Below are positions 24,896 through 33,263 of a stretch of 39,275 nt of DNA, one piece after another. Origin of the DNA: Candidatus Latescibacterota bacterium (GTDB lineage Bacteria > Latescibacterota > UBA2968 > UBA8231); NCBI GenBank assembly GCA_021295675.1, contig JAGWBY010000008.1, positions 14,481-53,755 on the forward strand. Direction: 5' to 3'. Numbering within the stretch: position 1 is the stretch's first letter; the number at the start of each line of letters is the position of its first letter. Both the position numbers and the translations under genes were made by a program. The notes below the pieces were generated by a model. That model was not told the DNA's origin. It worked only from the letters and a program-made list of their open reading frames with translations, and did no database searches.

Positions 24896-25162
24896 CTAAC
24901 GCCGCAATCCCAACTCGCGGATCAACGCCGCGTACTCCTGCGGATCTTTTTTTTGGTAGTAGCTTTGCAATCGCCTCCTCTTTCCTATGAGGACAAGTAA
25001 ACCTCGCCGCGTGGCAAAGTCCTTTTGCTGATCCTTGAGGTGTTCGGTCAGGTTCTGGATGCGCTCGGTGAGAATGGCAATCTGCACCGGGGTGGCCCCA
25101 GGGCCCCCTTCTTGCCCGAACTTCTCGATCAGTTCTTTCTTGCGCTCAGTTGTTATCGACAA
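24896..25162 (-). CDS. rpsO: 30S ribosomal protein S15
   Basis: Primary 16S-binding small-subunit protein. 88 residues, with QIAILTERIQNLTEHLKDQQKDFATRRGLLVLIGKRRRLQSYY clearly S15 and the usual ending LIRELGLRR. The start is placed at TTG 25162: GGAGG (25169-25173) lies 6 bases upstream, and the resulting MSITTERKKELI aligns with the usual S15 start. A longer TTG start at 25168 would abut the GGAGG and is unlikely. Confidence 0.96.
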   Translation of the reverse strand: MSITTERKKELIEKFGQEGGPGATPVQIAILTERIQNLTEHLKDQQKDFATRRGLLVLIGKRRRLQSYYQKKDPQEYAALIRELGLRR

Positions 25163-25198
25163 TGTCAACCTCCGTATTTCACGCCGCGCTTTCTGCCT

Positions 25199-25585
25199 TC
25201 AACACTTGGAAGAGAATAGGGCGCGTGCTTGGTTAATGTCTTTGCGGATTTGTCCTACCAGCTCGTCTGGACAGGCAAATGCGCATTGGTCGCGCAGCTT
25301 TTTTACAAGGGCAACCTGTAAGGTTTGTCCGTAGAGGTCGCCGGTAAAATCGAGTATGTGTAACTCGATGACTAGCGCTGCTTCGGCAAATGTGGGCCGA
25401 GAGCCAATGTGAGCCACGGCTGGCAAAATCCTACTTCCGGGGTATTGTACTTCGGCGACAAACACCCCCTGCGGCAAAAGTTTATCGCCGTGGGGTAGCA
25501 AATTCGCCGTGGGAAACCCCAGTGTTCTACCGCGTCCTTGGCCTCGCGTGACGCGGCCAGAAAAATGAATGCCAGCGCCTTCCAT
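25199..25585 (-). CDS. Stand-alone riboflavin kinase (C-terminal domain of RibF only)
   Basis: A 128-residue riboflavin kinase domain that phosphorylates riboflavin to FMN. Motifs are SGRVTRGQGRGRTLGFPTANL (about 9-30) with the GFPTAN nucleotide loop, QGVFVAEV, GSRPTF and HILDFTGDLYG. Bacterial RibF is normally about 300 residues, with an N-terminal FAD synthetase (FGxFDGxHxGH). That half is missing: the preceding truB stop directly abuts this ATG (TAGATG), and the gene sits in the canonical truB-ribF-rpsO position. FMN adenylylation must be encoded elsewhere, or the kinase stands alone. Confidence 0.88.
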   Translation of the reverse strand: MEGAGIHFSGRVTRGQGRGRTLGFPTANLLPHGDKLLPQGVFVAEVQYPGSRILPAVAHIGSRPTFAEAALVIELHILDFTGDLYGQTLQVALVKKLRDQCAFACPDELVGQIRKDINQARALFSSKC

Positions 25586-26482
25586 CTAAGGTTGGCGCAG
25601 AACGCACAGGGGCCGCAATGCCCCCTTCTCCCACCGCGCGAGACCAAACAAGGTTTGTGCTGCGTCAAAAACTGCACAAACTTCGCGCGCTCCTGCGCCA
25701 GCCGGATGCTCAATCGCTTTCCCATGGGCGAAATCGACTAGCTTGTCTTCTTTCAGTTCCACGGCTGCTAGCTCGCTCAAGGCCAATCGCGGATGGACGA
25801 GGGCCTTTTCAGTTTGGCCTACTCTACTCAGACTAGCTACTTGGTCTAACGTCAGTGCTTTGTCCAGCCCGAGACCTCCGGCGCGCAGTCGGCGCAATTC
25901 CGCTAAATAAGCACCCGTCCCCAAGGCGCGCCCCAGATCAGTGGCTAGCGAGCGGATGTACGTTCCCGCAGAGCAATGGATTCTCGCCCTTAGTCTGGGA
26001 AAATCGTAGCTGAGCAACTCCATTGCGTGAATGTGCACTCGGCGGGATTTGAGGACGACCTCGTCCCCGCGACGCGCCCGCTTATACGAGCGCACCCCAG
26101 CTACCTTTACGGCTGAATGCGCTGGCGGAACTTGGTCTATGACACCCGTAAAGTCGCGCAGGGCTTGGGCCACACTTTGATAGTCGGGAGACGCGCAGTC
26201 GGCTTGGTGGCGGATCGGCCCCTCGGCATCACCCGTAGCACTCACAGCCCCCAGACAAATCTCAGCCTCGTATTCCTTGTCTGCGCCGCTGAGCCATCGG
26301 TTGAGCCGGGTATAGCGCCCCAAGCAAACGACCAAGACACCGCTGGCCAAGGGATCAAGCGTGCCGCAGTGTCCAATGCGCCGCAATTGCAACAGACGCC
26401 GGAGAGAGACGATTACGTCGTGGGAAGTGGGGCCTTTGGCCTTGTCGATGACCAAAACCCCGGTCAGAGCCGGATCAACCAT
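25586..26482 (-). CDS. truB: tRNA pseudouridine(55) synthase TruB
   Basis: Makes pseudouridine 55 in the tRNA T loop. It has GVLVIDKAKGPTSHDV at the start, the catalytic Asp at residue 43 in GHCGTLDPLASGVL, and the substrate loop YEAEICLG. The C-terminus carries a PUA-like region (VELKEDKLVDFAHGKAIEHP). 298 residues. The start is the ATG at 26482 with GGAG six bases upstream; it overlaps the rbfA stop by 8 bases (ATGGTTGA). An in-frame TTG at 26497 and GTG at 26494 are less likely starts. Confidence 0.95.
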   Translation of the reverse strand: MVDPALTGVLVIDKAKGPTSHDVIVSLRRLLQLRRIGHCGTLDPLASGVLVVCLGRYTRLNRWLSGADKEYEAEICLGAVSATGDAEGPIRHQADCASPDYQSVAQALRDFTGVIDQVPPAHSAVKVAGVRSYKRARRGDEVVLKSRRVHIHAMELLSYDFPRLRARIHCSAGTYIRSLATDLGRALGTGAYLAELRRLRAGGLGLDKALTLDQVASLSRVGQTEKALVHPRLALSELAAVELKEDKLVDFAHGKAIEHPAGAGAREVCAVFDAAQTLFGLARWEKGALRPLCVLRQP

Positions 26483-26828
26483 GCTGCGCTCCACCAAGGC
26501 TATCGATCAGAGCCGTCAGGCGCGCGGCACGCTCGGAGGTGTCGTCGTATGCAACCCGCAACTGGGGTGCGTAGCGCAAGCGCATGCGCTGGGCGATTTC
26601 TCGGCGAATAAAACCCAAGCCCCGGTGCATCCCTTGGAGTGCCTGCTTTTTGTCGTCTGCATTGCCGAGCGTGCTGATAAAGATCGTGGCATAGCTCATG
26701 TCGGTGGAGAGTTCCACATCTACTACTTGGACCAGCTGCAACCGAGGATCCTTCATCCGCCCTACGATGTCGGTCAACTCGCGCAGCAACTGCCCGCGCA
26801 CTCGGCTAATTCGTTGCGGGGAGGCCAC
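26475..26828 (-). CDS. rbfA: 30S ribosome-binding factor RbfA
   Basis: Cold-shock-type factor for 16S 5'-end maturation. 117 residues in a KH-like fold with RISRVRGQLLRELTDIV at the start, MKDPRL, STDMSYATIFIS and LRYAPQLRVAYDDTSERAARL. The start is GTG at 26828, with GAGGGCAG just upstream, 6 bases after the DUF503 stop. It is translationally coupled to truB. Confidence 0.95.
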   Translation of the reverse strand: MASPQRISRVRGQLLRELTDIVGRMKDPRLQLVQVVDVELSTDMSYATIFISTLGNADDKKQALQGMHRGLGFIRREIAQRMRLRYAPQLRVAYDDTSERAARLTALIDSLGGAQHG

Positions 26829-26834
26829 CTGCCC

Positions 26835-27116
26835 TCAGTGTACTTCCATTTGGTAGTCGAGGATCTGCACCCGGGGATCGCCTTCGACAAAGTTGACGAT
26901 CTTGGTCAGCATCTCATCGCAGTGTTCAACGGCCGAACTCACCACGGCAATCCCCAACACCGCCCGCTGCCAAAGCGGGTGGTCATCTACTTCGGCCACG
27001 GCCGCGTTAAAGCGGTTTTGGATGCGCCCCTTGAGGCTGTTGAGTACTTGTCGCTTATCTTTGAGCGAATGGCTATCGCCGATATAGAGTTGCACTGTAC
27101 AGCTCATAACGATCAA
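26835..27116 (-). CDS. DUF503 (YlxP-like) protein
   Basis: A 93-residue conserved protein of the DUF503 family, almost always found between infB and rbfA; its function is unknown, with a ribosome-related role assumed from context. Signature SHSLKDKRQVLNSLKGRIQNRFNAAVAEVDDHPLWQRA is intact. The TTG at 27116 gives the family's usual MIV start; an ATG three codons later is the alternative. No ribosome site is visible. Confidence 0.92.
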   Translation of the reverse strand: MIVMSCTVQLYIGDSHSLKDKRQVLNSLKGRIQNRFNAAVAEVDDHPLWQRAVLGIAVVSSAVEHCDEMLTKIVNFVEGDPRVQILDYQMEVH

Positions 27117-27131
27117 AACAATTCAACTGCC

Positions 27132-29489
27132 CTACAGCGTCCGCTCGGTCTCGACCATAACCAAGGATTCGACGATGTCGCCCTCTGCGATGTCGTCGAA
27201 TCCGGCAAATCCCATGCCGCACTCGAATCCCTCAGAGACCTCTCTCACGTCGTCCTTGAATCGCCGCAACGAAGTAAGCTCTCCGGTAAAGACAGCTTGG
27301 CCACCGCGCAAAACCCGCACCTGGTTACTGCGGGTGATGGTGCCGTCTTGCACCAAACAACCACCAATCGTCCCCATGCGGGACGAGGTAAAGATCTGGC
27401 GGATTTCGGCCCGGCCCACCACCTGTTCTTCGGTCGTTGGAGCCAAAAGGCCAGCCAAGGCAGCTCGCACATCCTCGATGACCTCGTAGATGATGCGGTA
27501 GTTGCGAATTTCCACGCCTTCCTGCACGGCGAGGTCGCGGGCCGAGGGTTGGGTGTTTACGTGGAAACCGAGCAAAATGGCACTAGAGGCCGCCGCCAAT
27601 AGCACATCCGATTCCGAGATAGCCCCCACCGCGCTGTGAATGACGTTGACCCGCACTTCCTCGTGGGTTATGCGGCCCAACTCTTCGGCAATAGCTTCGA
27701 CCGACCCATCGACATCGCCTTTGACCACTACCCGCAACTCTTGGATGTGGCCTTGCTGGATTTGATCGTGTAAGTCGCTGAGCGTAACCGTGCGCAGCTT
27801 GCGGTGATCCTGCTCGCGCTTGATGAGCTGCCGCCGCTGGCTGAGGTCCTTGGCTTCGCGCTCGGAATTGGCAACGGCAAAAATATCTCCAGCTTGCGGC
27901 ACCCCGGGCAACCCGAGCACTTGGATGGGCACGGAGGGTTTTGCTTCTTCGATGCGCTGGCCCTGCTCGTCGAGCAGGGCGCGGACCCTACCGCTATGTA
28001 CGCCGGTAATAAAAGGCTCACCGACGCCCAGCGTTCCCTCTTGCACCAAAACTGTAGCCACGGGGCCCCTCCCCTTGTCGAGATGGGCTTCGACGATCGT
28101 CCCACGCGCTTTCTTATAGGGATTGGCCTGCAATTCAAGCAACTCGGCCACAATGAGGAGCAATTCCAGCAAGTGGTCTATGCCCTGTCCGGTCTTGGCG
28201 GAGATTTCGGCACAGGGGATCTGCCCTCCCCACTCTTCGATTAAAACCCCTCTTTCTGACAACTCCCGTTTAATCTTGTCTGGATCGGCCGTAGGTAAGT
28301 CTATTTTGTTAATCGCGACGACTAAGGGAACCTGTGCGGCTTTGGCGTGGTCTATCGCTTCAATGGTTTGCGGCATGACGCTATCGTCGGCAGCCACGAC
28401 CAAGATCACAATGTCAGTTACTCTTGAACCGCGCGCCCGCATCGCCGTAAAGGCCGCGTGCCCTGGGGTGTCGAGGAACGTCACGCCGCGACCGTCTTCC
28501 ATGTTGATCACGTACGCCCCAATGTGCTGGGTAATGCCGCCAGACTCGCCCTCGACCACCTTGCTTTCGCGCAAGTAGTCGAGCAACGAGGTTTTACCGT
28601 GATCGACGTGGCCCATGACAGTGACGACCGGCGGACGCGGCTCGGGTTCGCCGATTTCTTCCTCCTCGACGATCTCATCCAACTCGGCTTCTTCGGCCTC
28701 CAGCGGAACCACTTCAAAGCCAAACTCATCGGCCAACGTCTGCATGGTGTCCATATCTAGGCGTTGATTGATCGTCGCCATGGTACCCAACTGCAAACAC
28801 AGGGCAATCACTTCGCTGACCTTGACGCCGAGTTGTTCGGCAAATTCGCCGAGCGTGACAAACTCACTGACCTTGATCTGGCGAATCTCACCATCTTCCT
28901 CGGAACCATCTTCGCGCGGGCCGCGCTCGTAGCGCCGGCGCACCCGACCCTCGTTGAGCTGGCTCAAGGTTCGCCGCACGCTTTCTTGGACCTCTTTGGC
29001 ATCAGGTACCCCTTTGCGCCGCTTCCCCCGTCGGCGCTTTGGCGGAGCCCCGGGCAAATTGGCTTGGGCTGTTACTTCCCGCTTCTCTCCCAAGCCCTCG
29101 CGGATGCTTTCTAAGCTATCCTGCCCCTTGCCACGCCGACGACCGCGACGACGCCCTCCTTCTGCCTTATCGGGCAGGGGCACGGCGCGATCCCCGGATT
29201 GCCCTTCAACGCTCTGCTTGCGAGTCGCCGCCCCCCTTTCGCGGCGACGCTCGGGTCGCGAGCTATCGGCCTGTTTGCGACTGTCCTCTTTAGCCTTCTG
29301 CCGCTTTACTTCCTCTATCGAGCTTCTCTTCTCTTCAGCCAGCTTGCGGTCAATAGCCTCCAGCATCTCGGGCGTAAGTACACTCATATGGCTTTTGACT
29401 TCCATATCCATGCCTTTGAGCATGGATATGAGCGCATCACTGGACAGCTTCTGTTCTTTGGCTACTTGATAAACCCGGCGCTTTTCCAA
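27132..29489 (-). CDS. infB: Translation initiation factor IF-2
   Basis: GTPase that brings initiator tRNA to the 30S subunit. The N-terminal IF2_N domain (1-50) is followed by a highly charged linker of about 150 residues (RRRGRRRGKG, KRRRGKRRKG), a second IF2_N-like segment (about 205-260), then the G domain with GHVDHGKT (293-300), DTPGH (340-344) and NKID (394-397), and the C-terminal domains. 785 residues, mid-range for the family. The start is TTG 29489, preceded by GAGGGA at a good distance, 14 bases after the nusA stop. Confidence 0.97.
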   Translation of the reverse strand: MEKRRVYQVAKEQKLSSDALISMLKGMDMEVKSHMSVLTPEMLEAIDRKLAEEKRSSIEEVKRQKAKEDSRKQADSSRPERRRERGAATRKQSVEGQSGDRAVPLPDKAEGGRRRGRRRGKGQDSLESIREGLGEKREVTAQANLPGAPPKRRRGKRRKGVPDAKEVQESVRRTLSQLNEGRVRRRYERGPREDGSEEDGEIRQIKVSEFVTLGEFAEQLGVKVSEVIALCLQLGTMATINQRLDMDTMQTLADEFGFEVVPLEAEEAELDEIVEEEEIGEPEPRPPVVTVMGHVDHGKTSLLDYLRESKVVEGESGGITQHIGAYVINMEDGRGVTFLDTPGHAAFTAMRARGSRVTDIVILVVAADDSVMPQTIEAIDHAKAAQVPLVVAINKIDLPTADPDKIKRELSERGVLIEEWGGQIPCAEISAKTGQGIDHLLELLLIVAELLELQANPYKKARGTIVEAHLDKGRGPVATVLVQEGTLGVGEPFITGVHSGRVRALLDEQGQRIEEAKPSVPIQVLGLPGVPQAGDIFAVANSEREAKDLSQRRQLIKREQDHRKLRTVTLSDLHDQIQQGHIQELRVVVKGDVDGSVEAIAEELGRITHEEVRVNVIHSAVGAISESDVLLAAASSAILLGFHVNTQPSARDLAVQEGVEIRNYRIIYEVIEDVRAALAGLLAPTTEEQVVGRAEIRQIFTSSRMGTIGGCLVQDGTITRSNQVRVLRGGQAVFTGELTSLRRFKDDVREVSEGFECGMGFAGFDDIAEGDIVESLVMVETERTL

Positions 29490-29503
29490 AACTATTCCCT
29501 CAG

Positions 29504-30898
29504 CTACTCAGCTCTTTGGTCTGTCTCGTCTTCTCCACTCGCATCCACAGCGGGCGCAGCAAGCACTTCTCCACCCTCTTGCTCAACCTCCTGTTCGGCC
29601 GCTTCTGCCTCTTCATCAGCGATCAATGCTTCAATATCGACCTCACCATGTTCGGCAAGGTACGCGGCGGCGGCGGCCTTTACTCTTTGGGCAGTTTCGG
29701 CCAGTTCTAGGCCCGGCACGGTCTGTAATAGCTCTGTATCGGCCTCAGAGATCGCGGTGATAGAGTCAAAACCGGACGTGGTCAAACTCAGAGCAATCAA
29801 CTCGCTAATGCCGTCTATCTGGCGAAATACTTGCTGGTACTTCTCCTGCTTGGCGCGGCGCTCTTGGTATTGGTCGTCGGTGATGATATCTAGCCCCCAA
29901 CCGGTGAGTTGGCTGGCGAGTTTGGTATTTTGACCGCCCTTGCCAATGGCCAGCGATAGCTGATCCTCTTCGACGATCACCACCGCGTGCCGACGGCGCG
30001 AATCCGTGATGCAGCGCACTACGGTGGCCGGACTCAGAGCGCGGCTTATGAATATATCCGGCTCGTCGATCCAAGGAACGATATCTATGCGCTCGCCACT
30101 CAATTCTCGGACGATGGCTTGCACCCGCGATCCCTTCACCCCCACGCAGGCCCCAACCGGATCAACGCGTTCGTCGCTGCTGCTGACTGCGATCTTGGCC
30201 CGCTCGCCCGGTTCGCGAGCTACGCCGTGAATCTCGACGATGCCCTCGGCTATCTCCGGCACTTCTGTGGCAAAGAGCTTCCGGAGGAACTCGGGCCGCG
30301 CGCGGGAGAGCAATACCTGAGGCCCCCGGCTCGACTTGAGCACCTCGTATATATAGCCCCGCACGGCATCGCCTTGGCGGTAGCGCTCGCGGCGGATTTG
30401 CTCTTTGTATGGCACGGCGGCCTCGGCCCGACCAAGGTTGAGAATGATGTCGCCGTGGCTGATCTGTTGCACAGTACCGGATTCGACGAGGCCGACCCGA
30501 CCGATAAATTCGTCGTATATCCGCTCGCGCTCGGCTTCGCGCACCCGCTGAATGAGAATCTGCTTTGCGGTCTGTATGGCGTTGCGGCCAAAGTCGGCAA
30601 AATTGAGCTGCTGTACCAGCACAGAACCCAGTTGGGCATGGGGGTCGATGTTGCGGGCGTCGGCGAGGAGAATCTCCACGGATGGCTCGACCACTTCTTC
30701 GACGACGGTCTTGCGGGCGTACACGGCCATCTTGCCCTGGGCCGCGTCGATGTCAACTTCGTAATTTTCGGTATTGCCGTAGTGCCTTTTGGCGGCTGAA
30801 ATTAGAGCGTCGGCAAGGGTTTGTACCACCAATTCCCGATCGACATTTTTTTCGCGAGCAATCTGCCCCAAGGCTTCGACAATGTTTGCGTTGTTCAT
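29504..30898 (-). CDS. nusA: Transcription termination/antitermination protein NusA
   Basis: RNA-polymerase-binding elongation factor for pausing, termination and antitermination. It has an N-terminal domain (1-130), an S1 domain (GTVQQISHGDIILNLGRAEA), two KH domains (DPVGACVGVKGSRVQAIVREL and LSLAIGKGGQNTKLASQLTGW), then a helix-hairpin-helix segment (LLQTVPGLELAETAQRV) and an acidic tail (about 50 residues, Glu/Asp-rich). 464 residues. The second gene of the rimP-nusA-infB operon. Confidence 0.97.
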   Translation of the reverse strand: MNNANIVEALGQIAREKNVDRELVVQTLADALISAAKRHYGNTENYEVDIDAAQGKMAVYARKTVVEEVVEPSVEILLADARNIDPHAQLGSVLVQQLNFADFGRNAIQTAKQILIQRVREAERERIYDEFIGRVGLVESGTVQQISHGDIILNLGRAEAAVPYKEQIRRERYRQGDAVRGYIYEVLKSSRGPQVLLSRARPEFLRKLFATEVPEIAEGIVEIHGVAREPGERAKIAVSSSDERVDPVGACVGVKGSRVQAIVRELSGERIDIVPWIDEPDIFISRALSPATVVRCITDSRRRHAVVIVEEDQLSLAIGKGGQNTKLASQLTGWGLDIITDDQYQERRAKQEKYQQVFRQIDGISELIALSLTTSGFDSITAISEADTELLQTVPGLELAETAQRVKAAAAAYLAEHGEVDIEALIADEEAEAAEQEVEQEGGEVLAAPAVDASGEDETDQRAE

Positions 30899-30921
30899 GT
30901 TTTTTGCTCGACCTTCACTGC

Positions 30922-31374
30922 TTACAATTCTGGTTCAATGTTGGCTTTAGCTATATCGGCGCGGGCCACGATCTCGGCTGGGCTGTCGAGCTGAATCCGG
31001 TCGGCTTCCCAAGCGGCCAAACGCCCTTTGACAACTCGGCCGGACGTGAGCACGACTTTTAGCAATCGGTCTTGGGCACGGGTGAAATCCCCATCAGTCT
31101 CTAGGGGTCGGTCCAATCCCGGCGAGGTAACTTCGAGCCGATACCGCCCGGCAATGGGATCTTCTATGTCGAAGAGATCGGCCACTTCGCGACTGATCGA
31201 CTCACAGATGGCCAGCGTTATACCGCAATTTTTGTGAACCAATAACCTAACTAACTGATTACCGTGGGCTCCACTGAGTTCGATATCGACGAGTTCGGCC
31301 TCGTGCTCGCGGACAATGGGTTCGACAAGAGCTACTAGATCGGCCTTTAATGCGAATTTATCTACGGCGGAAAT
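30922..31374 (-). CDS. rimP: Ribosome maturation factor RimP with apparent ATT start
   Basis: 30S assembly factor. The frame is open from 31389 to 30922 and encodes a full RimP: DLVALVEPIV, AELVDIEL, GITLAICESISREVADLFD, GRYRLEVTSPGLDRPL. No ATG, GTG or TTG exists in frame until TTG 31242, which would remove about 45 residues of the conserved N-terminal domain. ATT at 31374 gives exactly 150 residues, the E. coli length, and is preceded by AAGGGGG about ten bases upstream. ATT starts are known for infC and pcnB, where IF3 discriminates against them. First gene of the nusA-infB operon. Confidence 0.85.
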   Translation of the reverse strand: MSAVDKFALKADLVALVEPIVREHEAELVDIELSGAHGNQLVRLLVHKNCGITLAICESISREVADLFDIEDPIAGRYRLEVTSPGLDRPLETDGDFTRAQDRLLKVVLTSGRVVKGRLAAWEADRIQLDSPAEIVARADIAKANIEPEL

Positions 31375-31394
31375 ACGCGCTTTTCCCCCTTAAC

Positions 31395-31418
31395 AAAAAA
31401 GCGGGCTATGACGCCCAC
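31395..31418 (-). terminator. Intrinsic terminator between merR and rimP
   Basis: On the - strand GTGGGC (31413-31418) pairs with GCCCGC (31401-31406), one G-U pair, around loop GTCATA and runs into TTTTTT (31395-31400). It lies about 70 bases after the merR stop and about 20 bases before the rimP ATT. It may end the DUF512-der-merR transcript or act as a leader terminator. Confidence 0.65.
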
Positions 31419-31423
31419 TCGGG

Positions 31424-31444
31424 ATTATAAAATATAGAATTATA
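31424..31444 (-). promoter_or_regulatory. Tandem -10 boxes for the rimP-nusA-infB operon
   Basis: Two TATAAT hexamers on the - strand (31439-31444 and 31424-31429) in an AT-rich island between merR and rimP. Neither has a clear -35. Starts near 31432 or 31417 would place the hairpin at 31395-31418 at the very start of the leader. Confidence 0.4.
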
Positions 31445-31488
31445 TTGATTTAGGCAAGACGACTTAACAGTACTCGCCAAATGCCAAG

Positions 31489-31911
31489 CTAGAGGAGACG
31501 CAATATCTCGCGCAGTTCTTTTTTGGTCTCTTCGATCATTCTGAATGCGGCCTCCCGGTCCTGTGCGAGTTCGGGGTCAGTCCGCTCCACTACTGAAGCG
31601 GGGCTGTCCTGCTGTTTAGTGAGCAAAACAGATACTTGTTCTCCAACCTGACGCAGGAGCTCGGGTTCGTCTTTGAGCTTCTTCTTTACGCCCTGAGTTG
31701 TGTAGCGCTCCTCGTAGAGGAGGCGTTTTAGCAACAAGATGATTCCTATATCGCGCTCCCTATAGGCCCTGTTTTTACCACCGCGCGCACGGTTCGGCCG
31801 CAAACACGCAAACTCCTTCTCCCACGCCCTGAGCGTATAGGGTTGTAGTTGTGTAAGTTCTGCGACTTCGCTGATGCTGTAATACAGCTTGTTTTGCAAT
31901 GGATTTTTCAC
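31489..31911 (-). CDS. MerR-family transcriptional regulator
   Basis: A 140-residue regulator with the MerR winged helix at about 9-78 (YYSISEVAELTQLQPYTLRAWEKEF, then RNRAYRERDIGIILLLKRLL) and a C-terminal coiled-coil-like helix (AFRMIEETKKELREILRLL). There are no metal-binding cysteines in the C-terminus, so it is not a classical metal sensor. The LRAWEKEF form is common in single-copy MerR genes near housekeeping operons; effector and targets unknown. It overlaps the der stop by 4 bases. Confidence 0.9.
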   Translation of the reverse strand: MKNPLQNKLYYSISEVAELTQLQPYTLRAWEKEFACLRPNRARGGKNRAYRERDIGIILLLKRLLYEERYTTQGVKKKLKDEPELLRQVGEQVSVLLTKQQDSPASVVERTDPELAQDREAAFRMIEETKKELREILRLL

Positions 31912-33263
31912 GATCGCACTTCCCTGTATCCTTTGCGATGACGCCAGGCGATGCGCAAGGGCGTTCCCTCGAAATCAAACTCTGACCTCAGTCGATTTTC
32001 GATGTGGCGTCGGTAATTTCCCGGCACGGAGCGGGGTAGATTCGTAAAGATCGTAAACGCCGGCGGGTTAATCGCGTGTTGGGTCGCGTAAAGCAGACGA
32101 ATATCTCGACCTTCTTGCGTCGCTAGGTACTCGCCGGATAGCTGCTGAATGATCTTGTTCAAGCGCGCGGTGGGAATCCGCGTCCGGCGCTTGTTGCCCA
32201 CTGCGGCCACTACTTCGAGACACTTGTGGACCCGCCGCCCGGTCAAGCCCGATATGCAAAGCACTGGATAGTCGCGCAAAAAGGGATAGCGGTCGCGCAA
32301 CTCGCTGCGGAACTCGGCCACCGTTTTATCGACGATTAAATCCCACTTATTGATCGCCACCACCAAGCCACAGCCAGATTTTATCACTTGCTCCATGATG
32401 CGAGCGTCCTGCATGACCCACCCCTCGGCACCATCTATGAGCACAACCGCCACATCGGCTTGGTCGATACTATTGGCCGCCCGGCGCGTGCTGTAGAATT
32501 CCACTGGATCATCGACCTTAGATCGCCGCCGCAAACCGGCCGTATCCACGAACTGCAGGTGGCTGTCCTGCCAAGTCAAGCGCAGTCGCGTTGGGTCGCG
32601 GGTCGTACCAGGCTGGTCGTGGACGATGGAAACCTGATAGCCGGCGAGGCGATTGATCAGCGTGGATTTGCCCACGTTGGGACGCCCGACCAAAGCGACT
32701 CGAATCGCCGCTTCGTCCCATTCTGGCCCATACGCCCCGGCCTCATCGAAGAGCGCAATAAGTGCATCGAGCAAGTCCCCAGAACGCCGCCCGGTCACGG
32801 CTGAAACCGGCAGGGGCTCCCCCAAGCCAAGCTGGTAGAATTCGTCTAGCGGCGAGACCGCCCCCACCTCATCGACCTTGTTGACGGCCAGCAAGCACTT
32901 CCCCCCCCCGCTACGCAGCATGGCTCCCATTTCTTGGTCGAGATCGGTCAAACCCGTAGTCCCATCGCAGAGGAAAATCGCTATATCCGCTTCTGCCAAT
33001 GCCTTTGCCGCTTGGGAGCGCACGGCCGCGGATAGCGCGTCTTTGGCATTGGGCATGTAGCCCCCCGTATCGACCAACGTGAAGGATCGCCCGCCCCACT
33101 CGGCCGCGGCGAATATCTGATCACGCGTGACCCCGGGCTGGCCATCGGTTATGGCCCACCGAGTCCCCAAGATGCGGTTGAAGAGAGTCGATTTACCCAC
33201 GTTGGGCCGACCGACAATCGCCACTATGGGTCGGCGATGGTTTTCGACGGTTCGGGTGTTCAT
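31908..33263 (-). CDS. der: Ribosome assembly GTPase Der (EngA)
   Basis: Double-GTPase needed for 50S subunit assembly. First P-loop GRPNVGKST at 18-26, second at 193-201; DTGGY (65-69) and NKVD (128-131) complete the first G domain. The KH-like C-terminal domain ends HRKGYREVRS. 451 residues with the ATG at 33263, which overlaps the DUF512 stop by 4 bases (ATGA). A longer frame extending to 33458 only reads through the DUF512 gene in another frame and is not coding. Confidence 0.96.
   Translation of the reverse strand: MNTRTVENHRRPIVAIVGRPNVGKSTLFNRILGTRWAITDGQPGVTRDQIFAAAEWGGRSFTLVDTGGYMPNAKDALSAAVRSQAAKALAEADIAIFLCDGTTGLTDLDQEMGAMLRSGGGKCLLAVNKVDEVGAVSPLDEFYQLGLGEPLPVSAVTGRRSGDLLDALIALFDEAGAYGPEWDEAAIRVALVGRPNVGKSTLINRLAGYQVSIVHDQPGTTRDPTRLRLTWQDSHLQFVDTAGLRRRSKVDDPVEFYSTRRAANSIDQADVAVVLIDGAEGWVMQDARIMEQVIKSGCGLVVAINKWDLIVDKTVAEFRSELRDRYPFLRDYPVLCISGLTGRRVHKCLEVVAAVGNKRRTRIPTARLNKIIQQLSGEYLATQEGRDIRLLYATQHAINPPAFTIFTNLPRSVPGNYRRHIENRLRSEFDFEGTPLRIAWRHRKGYREVRS

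Noticed and set aside
26361..27602. A 413-codon + strand open frame opposite truB, rbfA, DUF503 and infB
   Set aside because: It lies wholly antisense to four well-conserved genes, shows no recognisable motif and reflects codon bias of the opposite strand.
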